64,000 nucleotides of DNA from Lysinibacter sp. HNR (GTDB lineage Bacteria; Actinomycetota; Actinomycetes; Actinomycetales; Microbacteriaceae). The position numbers and the translations under genes are program-made. Below, one piece after another: positions 24,810 to 31,074 of this stretch; the first letter of the stretch is position 1, and each line of letters begins with the position of its first letter. The DNA lies in the NCBI RefSeq assembly GCF_029760935.1, contig NZ_CP121684.1, positions 1,364,001 through 1,428,000 of the forward strand. The letters run 5' to 3'. The notes under the pieces are model-generated. The model did not search any database, was not told the DNA's origin, and was given only the letters and a program-made list of their open reading frames with translations.

Positions 24810-24987
24810 CCGTCGAGTCATACACCATATCCTGCCGTGAAGCCACAGAGTACCTCAGACTAGACCGGTAAGGTTCCCCGATGTGTGAGTCGTGTCGATC
24901 GAGCACTATCACGAAAGCAGCAATGACCGGCATAAGTACACCGAACATTATGACGATGACGATGACGATGACGATGATCCATTCCAT
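24595..24987 (-). CDS. Membrane protein with IV-repeat anchor
   Basis: A 130-residue protein. Its N-terminal membrane span includes IIVIVIVIVI, encoded by a hexamer repeat, followed by MFGVLMPVIAAFVIVL and a soluble C-terminus. AAAGGGTAATACCT is a reasonable Shine-Dalgarno before the ATG. It overlaps the convergent cargo gene by 215 nt, so one of the two could be non-coding at its 3' end. Unknown role. Confidence 0.5.
   Translation of the reverse strand: MEWIIVIVIVIVIMFGVLMPVIAAFVIVLDRHDSHIGEPYRSSLRYSVASRQDMVYDSTAILYDGSLRGMRKIVLEGEKTGEVLAGSDVLFLLDHATGSIFRRNDRGALVEVATEVSPLSDLSCGVDETK
24952..24978. repeat. Short tandem hexamer (GACGAT)4
   Basis: Four perfect GACGAT copies plus a partial GAT, lying within the start of the minus-strand membrane gene and encoding alternating Ile-Val. 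Unit number can change without a frameshift, so membrane-span length rather than on/off expression would vary. Confidence 0.85.
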
Positions 24988-25032
24988 AGGTATTACCCTT
25001 TCCCTCTTATAAAAGCTGCACTACTGCTGCTG

Positions 25033-25081
25033 CGCGACGCTGGGAATCGAACCCAGGCAACCCCAAAACCGGCTCGCCGCT
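25033..25081 (-). other. tRNA-like remnant (T-arm plus acceptor-like ends)
   Basis: A perfect T-arm, CTGGG-TTCGATT-CCCAG, is flanked 3' by CGTCGCG, which pairs with AGCGGCG at 25081-25075 in six of seven positions. No D-arm or good anticodon arm fits in the 18 nt between. It is either a truncated tRNA or an attachment-site-like tRNA fragment. A complete tRNA gene is not supported. Confidence 0.4.
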
Positions 25082-25085
25082 ATTG

Positions 25086-25123
25086 CTGTCAATCCAGGGC
25101 ACTCTCACCCCCTGTCAATCCAG
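25086..25123. repeat. Direct repeat CTGTCAATCCAG x2
   Basis: Two identical 12-mers at 25086-25097 and 25112-25123, a 26-bp period (about 2.5 helical turns). They lie in the intergenic gap next to the tRNA-like element. They may be protein-binding iterons; nothing proves it. Confidence 0.6.
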
Positions 25124-25434
25124 CTACAAGACATACAGCGACCTAGCTGCACTCCTGCTCGCACTCCCCACCAGGCCCGGTACCTGACCAAACTCCTCGC
25201 GTACCTCTATACGCTCGAATGGCCGTGTGACGACTCCACCGCATTACTGCATGAGGAAGTGTGCCGCCGTATATAAACCTGGAAGGTTAGCCCTGTGGAA
25301 TTATCAAAAAGCATGCGCCGTGAAGGCTTGGTGCCTGTGGCCGATCTGCGAGCGCACCACAGGCTGAGGTTTTAGATAGTGCTGTAGCTAGCCCCTAGCG
25401 ATGCCAGGGGAAGAAAAGGGGGTGGTTTAGCGGG
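25124..25434. other. Gene-poor gap in the prophage
   Basis: No convincing gene in about 310 nt. It contains a hairpin CCTGTGG-n16-CCACAGG (25334-25363) and CCCCT-n9-AGGGG (25392-25410). On the + strand a 26-codon ORF starts at GTG ~25295 after GGAAGG, too short to claim. A small RNA or operator region is possible. Confidence 0.4.
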
Positions 25435-25614
25435 TTATGACCTTACGAAACCGCGCCAGAATCGCCGCCACACAGAGGGACGAGACGAACCAGACGAGAC
25501 GATAGAAATAGCTGCTGTGGCTGGAACCGGTGGCTCCGCAGCCTGTGATAGTCCTATAGCTGACATTTCTGCTACGGTCTCAGGCTCTAGACGAGACCCA
25601 ACACTGTCACTCAT
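25435..25614 (-). CDS. Small hypothetical phage protein (59 residues)
   Basis: ATG 25614 overlaps the upstream HTH gene stop (ATGA). The product has a Ser/Ala/Pro-rich centre and a basic WRRFWRGFVRS C-terminus. Translational coupling is its main support. Confidence 0.5.
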   Translation of the reverse strand: MSDSVGSRLEPETVAEMSAIGLSQAAEPPVPATAAISIVSSGSSRPSVWRRFWRGFVRS

Positions 25615-25874
25615 GATGCCCTCCTCTTCATCGGAGTAACGTTTTGCCTACACGGACACACCACACCATCCAGCCACGCGTCATAACACTCCGGCTTGAT
25701 AGAGCGATGACCACCCTTGACAGGGGCACCACCCTTCGATGGCTGAGTCGCATGAAGACTACGAGCAGAAATCGCACGATTCACCGTACTCAACGATTTT
25801 CCCGACTCACGTACCACATCAGCTACAGTCATACGTGACACAATTCTTGCCTCAGATATAGTTGTCATAGACAT
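25611..25874 (-). CDS. Helix-turn-helix phage regulator
   Basis: An 87-residue protein. MTVADVVRESGKSLSTVNRAISARSLHATQP is a HTH with recognition helix SLSTVNRAI, followed by basic loops and HRSIKPECYDAWLDG (wing). It resembles the small HTH proteins of early phage regions and excisionases. Lies directly after the coiled protein gene and a conserved leader hairpin. Confidence 0.65.
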   Translation of the reverse strand: MSMTTISEARIVSRMTVADVVRESGKSLSTVNRAISARSLHATQPSKGGAPVKGGHRSIKPECYDAWLDGVVCPCRQNVTPMKRRAS

Positions 25875-25889
25875 AATTTCCGCCTTCTT

Positions 25890-26660
25890 TCAAGGGGTTG
25901 TGTCTGGCCCGGTGTTGCAGCACCGGGCTTTTGAGTTTTGAGAGTGTGTTGAAGGGTCCCCGCCCACACTCCCGGAAGAAGAAACAGGAGCGGGCGGGGT
26001 ATCTCCTACACTGGTATCAACATCACGAGTCACTACCTCGTGATCATCCAGTGAAGGAGAAGAACAATGGCTCTTGAAGAGACCACCAACGATGCGCTTA
26101 TCGAGATCCAGAAGAGCCTGCTGGAGATCACAAAGCCTCTTGTAGAGATCAAGGTGCAAACAATGGTGACGCCCAGGGGTGACACTGGACTCGACAGGGA
26201 TACGCTTGACCTGGCCATCGACAGCATCATTAATCTGACTCGCCAAGTCGGCAAGCTCAGCCTGACGTTTGCGAGACATATATCGGATAACCGCACCCTT
26301 GACATCCTCGACAGCGAGATCGACGAATAATCCAAAACTGTCTGATCCCTCTCGAAGCTTCTCCCTGACGGCGCGTTCCTCTTGCAGATGCTTCGCGTAG
26401 ATATCTTTGGCTTCATCGTCAGAAACGAAACGCTTACCCCCTAACTCGCTCTGGCTATCAGCGAGCTTGCGAGGGCGCTCCTCGAAATTGATCGCAAGCT
26501 TTAACTCTGCCTCATACTCATCTACTATTGATCGAAGCGCACTAACATACCGGTCTACACCATGAACTGCAGCAGTACTAATATGCTTAATATCTGCCTC
26601 AAGTACATCCCGAGGAACTGCATACGTGCCAGCTAACCGTTTATCAAGACGCGCATTCAC
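25890..26660 (-). CDS. Hypothetical early phage protein (helical; disordered C-terminus)
   Basis: A 256-residue protein. Residues 1-190 are helical and charged (VDEYEAELKLAINFEERPRKLADSQSELGG). Residues 195-256 are Ser/Pro/Thr-rich and likely disordered. ATG 26660 follows the upstream stop with a 1-nt gap, so translation is coupled and the lytic operon continues through it. On the opposite strand a well-formed 87-codon ORF lies within it. Function unknown. Confidence 0.6.
   Translation of the reverse strand: MNARLDKRLAGTYAVPRDVLEADIKHISTAAVHGVDRYVSALRSIVDEYEAELKLAINFEERPRKLADSQSELGGKRFVSDDEAKDIYAKHLQEERAVREKLREGSDSFGLFVDLAVEDVKGAVIRYMSRKRQAELADLASQINDAVDGQVKRIPVESSVTPGRHHCLHLDLYKRLCDLQQALLDLDKRIVGGLFKSHCSSPSLDDHEVVTRDVDTSVGDTPPAPVSSSGSVGGDPSTHSQNSKARCCNTGPDTTP
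25907..25928 (+). terminator. Leader hairpin / + strand terminator
   Basis: GCCCGGTG-ttgcag-CACCGGGC, a perfect 8-bp stem, followed on the + strand by TTTTGAGTTTT, i.e. a rho-independent terminator for rightward RNA. On the minus strand it precedes the HTH start by 33 nt and is followed by CCAGACA, as in the similar hairpin upstream of the BRO gene. Confidence 0.65.
26067..26330 (+). CDS. Antisense ORF with strong ribosome site
   Basis: An 87-codon ORF inside the minus-strand gene. Its ATG is preceded by GAAGGAGAAGAACA, an excellent Shine-Dalgarno, and codon third positions are G/C-rich as in real genes. The protein looks natural and helical (DALIEIQKSLLEITKPLVEIK, LDLAIDSIINLTRQVGKL). A rightward terminator at 27,724 could end its transcript. 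It may be a genuine antisense gene or a coincidence. Confidence 0.4.
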   Translation: MALEETTNDALIEIQKSLLEITKPLVEIKVQTMVTPRGDTGLDRDTLDLAIDSIINLTRQVGKLSLTFARHISDNRTLDILDSEIDE

Positions 26661-26923
26661 GACAGATCACTCCCACCATTGGTCTCAGGAGCTTTCTTGC
26701 CTTTGCCGAGGTGCCTCAAGATATATTTAGCAGCAATTTCAGCAAAAGAACTAGCGGAAACCTCCCCGCTCTCATCAGGAAATATGTGAAACCGGGGGAC
26801 GAACTCTGGGATCTCATCAACGCCAGTTCCCTGCGAGACGAGGTTAGACGACTGGACGAGACCAACAATCTCGACTGAAGCACTACCTATCTCGATGCGC
26901 AACACACCGTCTTTGTTGCTCAT
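26657..26923 (-). CDS. Hypothetical early phage protein
   Basis: An 88-residue protein, mostly beta at first (GVLRIEIGSASVEIVGLVQSS) and helical near the end (SSFAEIAAKYILRHLGKGKK). It is coupled by overlap to the BRO gene upstream and the next gene downstream. No known family. Confidence 0.65.
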   Translation of the reverse strand: MSNKDGVLRIEIGSASVEIVGLVQSSNLVSQGTGVDEIPEFVPRFHIFPDESGEVSASSFAEIAAKYILRHLGKGKKAPETNGGSDLS

Positions 26924-27702
26924 GCCGTTACTCCCACTAGCTTGAGGTGCGCCTGAGAGCCAAAACGCTTTGCAATTGCGGGCACCGCGAACTGACGTAC
27001 ATATAGGGTCTGTCGCACCTGCCCGTTATGATGACGCGGGGCGTTATGTTGGGGGCGTAGCTGGAACTTGTCCTTATGCTCAGCGTGTGCGCGATACTCG
27101 TAAACCGGCTCTAACTGTCCCTTGGCGTTGCTCCACCGCTGACCCAAATCCAGGCGATAGATCCACCCGGCTTGAATTAGCGCCTCGCGTAACTCTTTCT
27201 CACCCAGCGCAACCTGAGCCGCCGCAACACGAACCGTAATTACGTCATCGGATTCAGAGACGTACTGGTCGTGGTACTCGACTTTGGGGGCATCTGCGGC
27301 AATTTGAGCCGCCTGGGCCTTGATTGTTTTATCGGCCTCCAGTACCGCGAGCGCAAGAAGCTCAGAACCGGTTGGAACAGTAGGCGCAACGCTGTAGGAG
27401 CCGGTTTTGCGAATCTGGGGAATCACTTCGTGCGTGATCCAGCGCTTGAATGCCTTTGCTTCAGCTTTACGTGATCCCAGAACGAGGGCGTAAAGTCCAT
27501 ATTCAGAGATGTAGTTCACGGGGCGACCCTCATTTGAAATGAGGGTTACATCTTCAGTCTCAAGTCGAGTTAATGCTTGGGACGGGTTTCCAACCTCAAG
27601 CACCCGACATACGTCGGCCGCCATGAACCACGGCTCGTCATTAACCTCTATAACCCGCACCTGGTGTGAGTTGTAATTGAATGGTATTATCTGATTAGAC
27701 AT
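26920..27702 (-). CDS. BRO-N / KilA-C antirepressor
   Basis: A 260-residue protein from ATG 27702 with AAGGAAATCAAT upstream. The BRO-N domain is residues ~5-105: VRVIEVNDEPWFMAADVCRVLEVGN, ETEDVTLI, NYISEYGLYALVLGSRKAEAKAFKRWITHEVIPQIRKTGSY. After a linker, residues ~150-260 match a C-terminal antirepressor domain (VAAAQVALGEKELREALIQAGWIYR, YVRQFAVPAIAKRF). Phage antirepressors inactivate the CI-type repressor upon induction. Located directly downstream of the early promoter. Confidence 0.88.
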   Translation of the reverse strand: MSNQIIPFNYNSHQVRVIEVNDEPWFMAADVCRVLEVGNPSQALTRLETEDVTLISNEGRPVNYISEYGLYALVLGSRKAEAKAFKRWITHEVIPQIRKTGSYSVAPTVPTGSELLALAVLEADKTIKAQAAQIAADAPKVEYHDQYVSESDDVITVRVAAAQVALGEKELREALIQAGWIYRLDLGQRWSNAKGQLEPVYEYRAHAEHKDKFQLRPQHNAPRHHNGQVRQTLYVRQFAVPAIAKRFGSQAHLKLVGVTA

Positions 27703-27723
27703 ATTGATTTCCTTCATTGTCTG

Positions 27724-27754
27724 GCCCCTGTTGTAACCAGGGGCTTTTTCTTTT
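27724..27754 (+). terminator. Strong + strand terminator in the BRO leader
   Basis: GCCCCTG (27724-27730) and CAGGGGC (27738-27744) followed by TTTTTCTTTT: a good rho-independent terminator for rightward RNA. On the minus strand this is a leader hairpin 22 nt before the antirepressor start, followed by CCAGACA. It could insulate the immunity region from rightward transcription. Confidence 0.75.
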
Positions 27755-27781
27755 CTCGGTAATGCGGCAATTCGAAAGCCC

Positions 27782-28039
27782 TCACGATGCGATCTTTTCA
27801 ACGCTCTTCTCGAGGTTCGCCGAGTTAATAATGATTTGCGGCTCTATCTCCAAAAATTCCGCTATTTTATCTATCTCCTCAAAAGTGAAGGGCTTGTCTC
27901 CCTTTAATCGTGAGTAGACAGCATTCCGACTTACTCCTAGTACGGACACAAGGTCGCTTCCAGAGCGGTCTCGTCTATGCAACTCCGCTTTTACCGCGCC
28001 TGGGATACGTGCGCTTAGCGTTCGGGGTTCGTTCTTCAT
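27782..28039 (-). CDS. Cro-like XRE regulator, first gene of lytic operon
   Basis: An 85-residue HTH protein from ATG 28039, transcribed leftward. SGSDLVSVLGVSRNAVYSRLKGDKPFTFEEIDKIAEFLEI is a Cro/CI-type HTH. The ATG starts 7 nt after a -10 hexamer, so the mRNA is probably leaderless. It faces the rightward XRE gene across the operators and should be the Cro counterpart. Confidence 0.85.
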   Translation of the reverse strand: MKNEPRTLSARIPGAVKAELHRRDRSGSDLVSVLGVSRNAVYSRLKGDKPFTFEEIDKIAEFLEIEPQIIINSANLEKSVEKIAS

Positions 28040-28046
28040 GATCAAT

Positions 28047-28126
28047 ATAGTACCTAACTAGGTACACTATTGCAACCCAACTAGGTACACTCTTTTCAAA
28101 ACGTTCCTAATTGGGTACACTGTACC
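28047..28126. promoter_or_regulatory. Divergent leaderless promoters with three operators
   Basis: Leftward promoter: TTGCAA (28070-28075), 17-bp spacer, TACTAT (28047-28052); ATG 28039. Rightward: TTTTCA (28093-28098), 17 bp, TACACT (28116-28121); ATG 28128 is about where RNA should start. Operators TACCTA-AC-TAGGTA (28051-28064), AACCCA-AC-TAGGTA (28074-28087) and TTCCTA-AT-TGGGTA (28104-28117). Each overlaps a promoter or lies between them, so the two HTH proteins can switch both. A further GGTAC-ACT-GTACC palindrome is at 28114-28126. Confidence 0.85.
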
Positions 28127-28127
28127 T

Positions 28128-28385
28128 ATGCGTGAAATTAAGAGAGCCGAAGGAGCGCCGAGCGCTTTCAGCATGAGTGTGATCGCCATGGTGGACGATG
28201 CCGTAGGAAGATCCGGCATTCCCGTAAAAAAAATCTTAGAAACTGCCGAAATGAGCAGGAATTACTACTACAAAAGATTGCGCGGAGAGGCTAGCTTCAC
28301 CACCACAGACGTGGACAAGATAGCCAAAGCCTTAGGTATCGATCCCTTCGATCTACTCTCTGAGGCTTCAGTCCGGCGCAAGTGA
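28128..28385 (+). CDS. XRE-family repressor-like regulator
   Basis: An 85-residue protein, divergent from the Cro-like gene. GIPVKKILETAEMSRNYYYKRLRGEASFTTTDVDKIAKALGIDPF is a HTH of the CI/Cro type. Transcript is likely leaderless: ATG is 6 nt after the -10. It lacks a LexA-like dimerisation/cleavage domain, so any induction must act through other factors such as the antirepressor. Confidence 0.85.
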   Translation: MREIKRAEGAPSAFSMSVIAMVDDAVGRSGIPVKKILETAEMSRNYYYKRLRGEASFTTTDVDKIAKALGIDPFDLLSEASVRRK

Positions 28386-28424
28386 ATCAAATGTCGAGGC
28401 TGCTCTTTGTGTTGAGTACTTTGA

Positions 28425-28464
28425 GGCAACCCTTCTCGTTGCTTGGATTTTGTTTTTATTTTTC
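28425..28464 (+). terminator. Weak terminator after the small XRE gene
   Basis: GCAAC-n7-GTTGC followed by TTGGATTTTGTTTTTATTTTTC. The stem is short, but the T-rich tail is long. It would partly separate the short repressor transcript from the next gene. Confidence 0.5.
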
Positions 28465-28499
28465 TCATATGGTGTCCTTTAGGGAGCGTTGATCTGATC

Positions 28500-29090
28500 A
28501 TGGATATTCAAATAACGAAAACTAGCTGGAGCGATTGGCTCCACGAAGAACTGTCTGCTCGAAACTGGAGACAGGCCGACTTGGTAAGGGAGTCTGAGGG
28601 GCACATTAAACGCGACAGGGTTAGTAAATGGCTGGCGGGGAAAGAGCAGCCTAGCTACAGAATGGCTGCTGTTGTAGCTGACGTACTAGAGATTCCTTTC
28701 GATGAAGTGTTGCGCGTCGCTGGATACGGACTCATCCCCAGTAACTCATCCGATACTCAGAAATCCGCCGACTGGTGGGAATATGTGAAGAAAGTGGCTC
28801 CCAGTGACTCATCTTCAGATATAGCTCGAAAAGTGAACATCGACAGATCAGCAGTGACCCGATGGAGTCAAGGGGCGGGGGTTGCCCCCAAGGTTGCTGT
28901 GCAATTTGCTCACAAATATAACCGCCCCGTGGTCGAAGCCCTACTTGCTAGTGGGCTACTCAATGAGAGCGATGTGGCGGACCCGTCAATAGACCTAAAA
29001 GGCGCTAGCAACCAAGAGCTAGTGAATGAACTGGCGGATCGATTGGAAAAAACTCAACCTGCGATCAACAAAAGCAAGAGTTCTCCATGA
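28500..29090 (+). CDS. Phage repressor-like protein with two HTH regions
   Basis: A 196-residue protein. The first HTH is DWLHEELSARNWRQADLVRESEGHIKRDRVSKWLAGKEQPSYRMAAVVADVLEI; the second is SDIARKVNIDRSAVTRWSQGAGVAPKVAVQFAHKYNRPV. The C-terminus is charged with a short coiled tail. Two DNA-binding motifs in tandem are seen in actinophage immunity repressors, making this the main repressor candidate alongside the small XRE. AGGGAG is 13 nt upstream of ATG 28500. Confidence 0.8.
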   Translation: MDIQITKTSWSDWLHEELSARNWRQADLVRESEGHIKRDRVSKWLAGKEQPSYRMAAVVADVLEIPFDEVLRVAGYGLIPSNSSDTQKSADWWEYVKKVAPSDSSSDIARKVNIDRSAVTRWSQGAGVAPKVAVQFAHKYNRPVVEALLASGLLNESDVADPSIDLKGASNQELVNELADRLEKTQPAINKSKSSP

Positions 29091-29224
29091 GATCATTCCC
29101 CAACAGAGAACCTTGAAGACTAACAAGAATTTATGCAAGAAGACCCGTAAAGAATTAGGCAAGTGGCTCATAAAGCGTTCCTTCGCAAAAGAGTTTCAAC
29201 AATGAATAAAAACAGAATATTAAA

Positions 29225-29260
29225 GTCTGATTGGAACTTAAAGATTCCGATTGGAGTTTT
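29225..29260. promoter_or_regulatory. Operator-like repeats upstream of the membrane-protein cassette
   Basis: GATTGGAACT (29229-29238) and GATTGGAGTT (29249-29258) are direct repeats 20 bp apart, and GGAA-n8-TTCC overlaps both. The next gene is an XRE regulator at 29,311 whose ATG follows TAAAAT by 6 nt, suggesting a leaderless start. Autoregulation of the cassette is plausible. Confidence 0.45.
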
Positions 29261-29310
29261 GTAGGATGCAAACAAACATAACCGCTCAGATTTGAAACTA
29301 AAATACCCAC

Positions 29311-29682
29311 ATGGACAAAAAAGAGTTAATGCAAGCCACCGCAGAGGCGCTAAGAATCGCAAATGCCCGCAAACGAAAAACCTATGAAGAAATTGCACTC
29401 GACAGCGGGCTATCCCTCTCAACTGTCTCTCGGCTCTTCCGAGGAGCCCGTGTAATCGATGTCGAGCAGATCCACGGAATCGCTTTAGCTTTAGATTTAC
29501 ATCCGGCATACCTCAGTGAGCAAATATTTTCTCTTCTCTTAGAGAGAAATGGCGAAAGTAACGCCCCAGAGCACAGAACATACCCTGGAAGCCAAGTGAT
29601 CAACGCAACAAAAACAACGAGAAAATCTACGCAAACGATTCAGACCGCAGCCATGCGCGCCGAAGACATGCTAGGTCTCTAA
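29311..29682 (+). CDS. XRE regulator of the membrane-protein cassette
   Basis: A 123-residue protein. Residues ~15-75 are an XRE HTH (RKTYEEIALDSGLSLSTVSRLFRGARVIDVEQIHGIALALDLHPAYLSE). The C-terminal 45 residues are Thr/Gln-rich. Its stop precedes the first membrane gene by 1 nt, so the two are coupled. The set of XRE regulator plus membrane proteins between repressor and integrase is typical for lysogenically expressed cargo. Confidence 0.8.
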   Translation: MDKKELMQATAEALRIANARKRKTYEEIALDSGLSLSTVSRLFRGARVIDVEQIHGIALALDLHPAYLSEQIFSLLLERNGESNAPEHRTYPGSQVINATKTTRKSTQTIQTAAMRAEDMLGL

Positions 29683-29683
29683 A

Positions 29684-30430
29684 GTGAGTATTCTTTACAC
29701 AATTGCACCACTAGCTCTAGGGATCGCGACCATTCTTCGGCTTCGATTATGGAATTCTAGACCTAAAACACGTGCGCTAACAGTTACCCTTGGTTCACTG
29801 GCTATTTCAATTACCGCACGTATGCCTTTCCTCGGCGATGATATTATCAACCCTGCCATCCATAAACTTACTGGTCTTGCAAACACAAGTGAGATTATCT
29901 CCCACACCTTCGTTATCGTTGGCGCGACCGGGCTTGCAATTATTGGCTCGCGAATGGCCGGGAAAACCTCAGCAAAACCATTCATTATCGCAGGGACAGC
30001 AATAGCACTGGTAATGATTCTTGTCTATCTCGCGTCAGACGCTTCAGTGGTTGAAACCCCTGACCTCACCTCTCTTGGTGGGCGCGGAGTTCTCATCTAT
30101 TGGCTACTCTTCTCTGGCGGTCTCGGGATGGGCGTAATCGGCATCTGGTACGGAGCGCACGAAGCGCTCAAAGACGTTCTTAGTAGACACACCCGTATCG
30201 CTTTGCGTTTCCTGATCGTCGGCTCAATATTCGCACTCTTGTACCTGGGGTACAAGCTCATCTATCTCGCGTGGGATCTTGCCTCAATACCAGCCTTGAA
30301 TGAATCCTACCTAACAATTTCATGGATTCTTGTGGGTGCGAGCCTTGTTGCATACGCCATCTCGGGCGGATTCGAGGGAGTTTTTCGCCTTCGCCAAAAA
30401 TGGCTAAATCGAACCCATAAAAAGAGATAG
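29684..30430 (+). CDS. Seven-TM membrane protein of prophage cassette
   Basis: A 248-residue protein with about seven membrane spans (near residues 3-20, 33-50, 71-90, 99-117, 134-158, 172-195, 207-228), short basic loops and a basic C-terminus (RLRQKWLNRTHKKR). The layout resembles the N-terminal 7-TM part of the actinobacterial MAB_1171c-like family, which normally carries an extra soluble domain that is missing here; that link is from architecture only. GTG start directly follows the XRE gene. No transporter motif. Confidence 0.7.
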   Translation: MSILYTIAPLALGIATILRLRLWNSRPKTRALTVTLGSLAISITARMPFLGDDIINPAIHKLTGLANTSEIISHTFVIVGATGLAIIGSRMAGKTSAKPFIIAGTAIALVMILVYLASDASVVETPDLTSLGGRGVLIYWLLFSGGLGMGVIGIWYGAHEALKDVLSRHTRIALRFLIVGSIFALLYLGYKLIYLAWDLASIPALNESYLTISWILVGASLVAYAISGGFEGVFRLRQKWLNRTHKKR

Positions 30431-30439
30431 GAACCTCTG

Positions 30440-31060
30440 ATGCTCATAGTCGGTATTCTTCTTGCGACAAGCTCCATAATTACGGCTTTACTCGGGAACT
30501 TTCTCTTAAGCTTGTCGCTTGTGGCGTTTGCTCTAAGCCTTTTATTCAACTCCAGGGTTTTCTACGCTCGTATTGATCGATTTTTTGGCGGTAAAAACCG
30601 TGTCTACCTCGCAGTTCAGCTTTTTTTTCTTTTTGGGATGTTCTTTCTTAAGGCAACCTTTTTCAAACCGGGCCTTCTTGATATCCTTTTCGCACTAGTA
30701 GCAATTACTCTGATCCTTGTTTTCTTTAGTGCCTCAGACACGCCACAAACATTTCGGCGCGTAGAACCCTATCGAAAGCAAAGAGCAGTCATTGCCTACA
30801 CTCAAACACTGAATCTCTATGCAGCCGCAGTAGCCGCCACCACAATAGGCAATTTGCTCACGCCACCCCCTACCCCCGGACAAATCATTCTATCTATTGG
30901 ACTGCTTCTTGGTATTGTCACAGTCGTAGTCCGCTTCCTTGCTGAGGCTGTCCTGCGTTCTAGACCGCCTATCTTTCGAAAGATAGACAAAGCTCTCATA
31001 CCCACCACAATGCTTCTGATCGCAGTCGGAGCTTTCCTCGTGGGAATAAGTCACATCTGA
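30440..31060 (+). CDS. Second multi-pass membrane protein of prophage cassette
   Basis: A 206-residue protein with six or seven spans (LIVGILLATSSIITALLGNF, LSLSLVAFALSLLF, VYLAVQLFFLFGMFFL, LDILFALVAITLILVFF, LYAAAVAATTIGNLL, IILSIGLLLGIVTVVV, TMLLIAVGAFLVGI). ATAGGA precedes ATG by 7 nt, 9 nt after the first membrane gene. The integrase follows in 14 nt, so all four rightward genes may share a transcript. Unknown function; membrane-located phage exclusion is a hypothesis. Confidence 0.7.
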   Translation: MLIVGILLATSSIITALLGNFLLSLSLVAFALSLLFNSRVFYARIDRFFGGKNRVYLAVQLFFLFGMFFLKATFFKPGLLDILFALVAITLILVFFSASDTPQTFRRVEPYRKQRAVIAYTQTLNLYAAAVAATTIGNLLTPPPTPGQIILSIGLLLGIVTVVVRFLAEAVLRSRPPIFRKIDKALIPTTMLLIAVGAFLVGISHI

Positions 31061-31074
31061 AAGGAACCCGGACT

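Noticed and set aside
25033-25120. Complete tRNA gene in the prophage gap
   Set aside because: Only the T-arm and partly paired ends are present; no acceptable D-arm or anticodon arm could be drawn.
25295-25375. 26-codon + strand ORF after GGAAGG
   Set aside because: Too short, contains a strong hairpin, and shows no overlap or conservation evidence.
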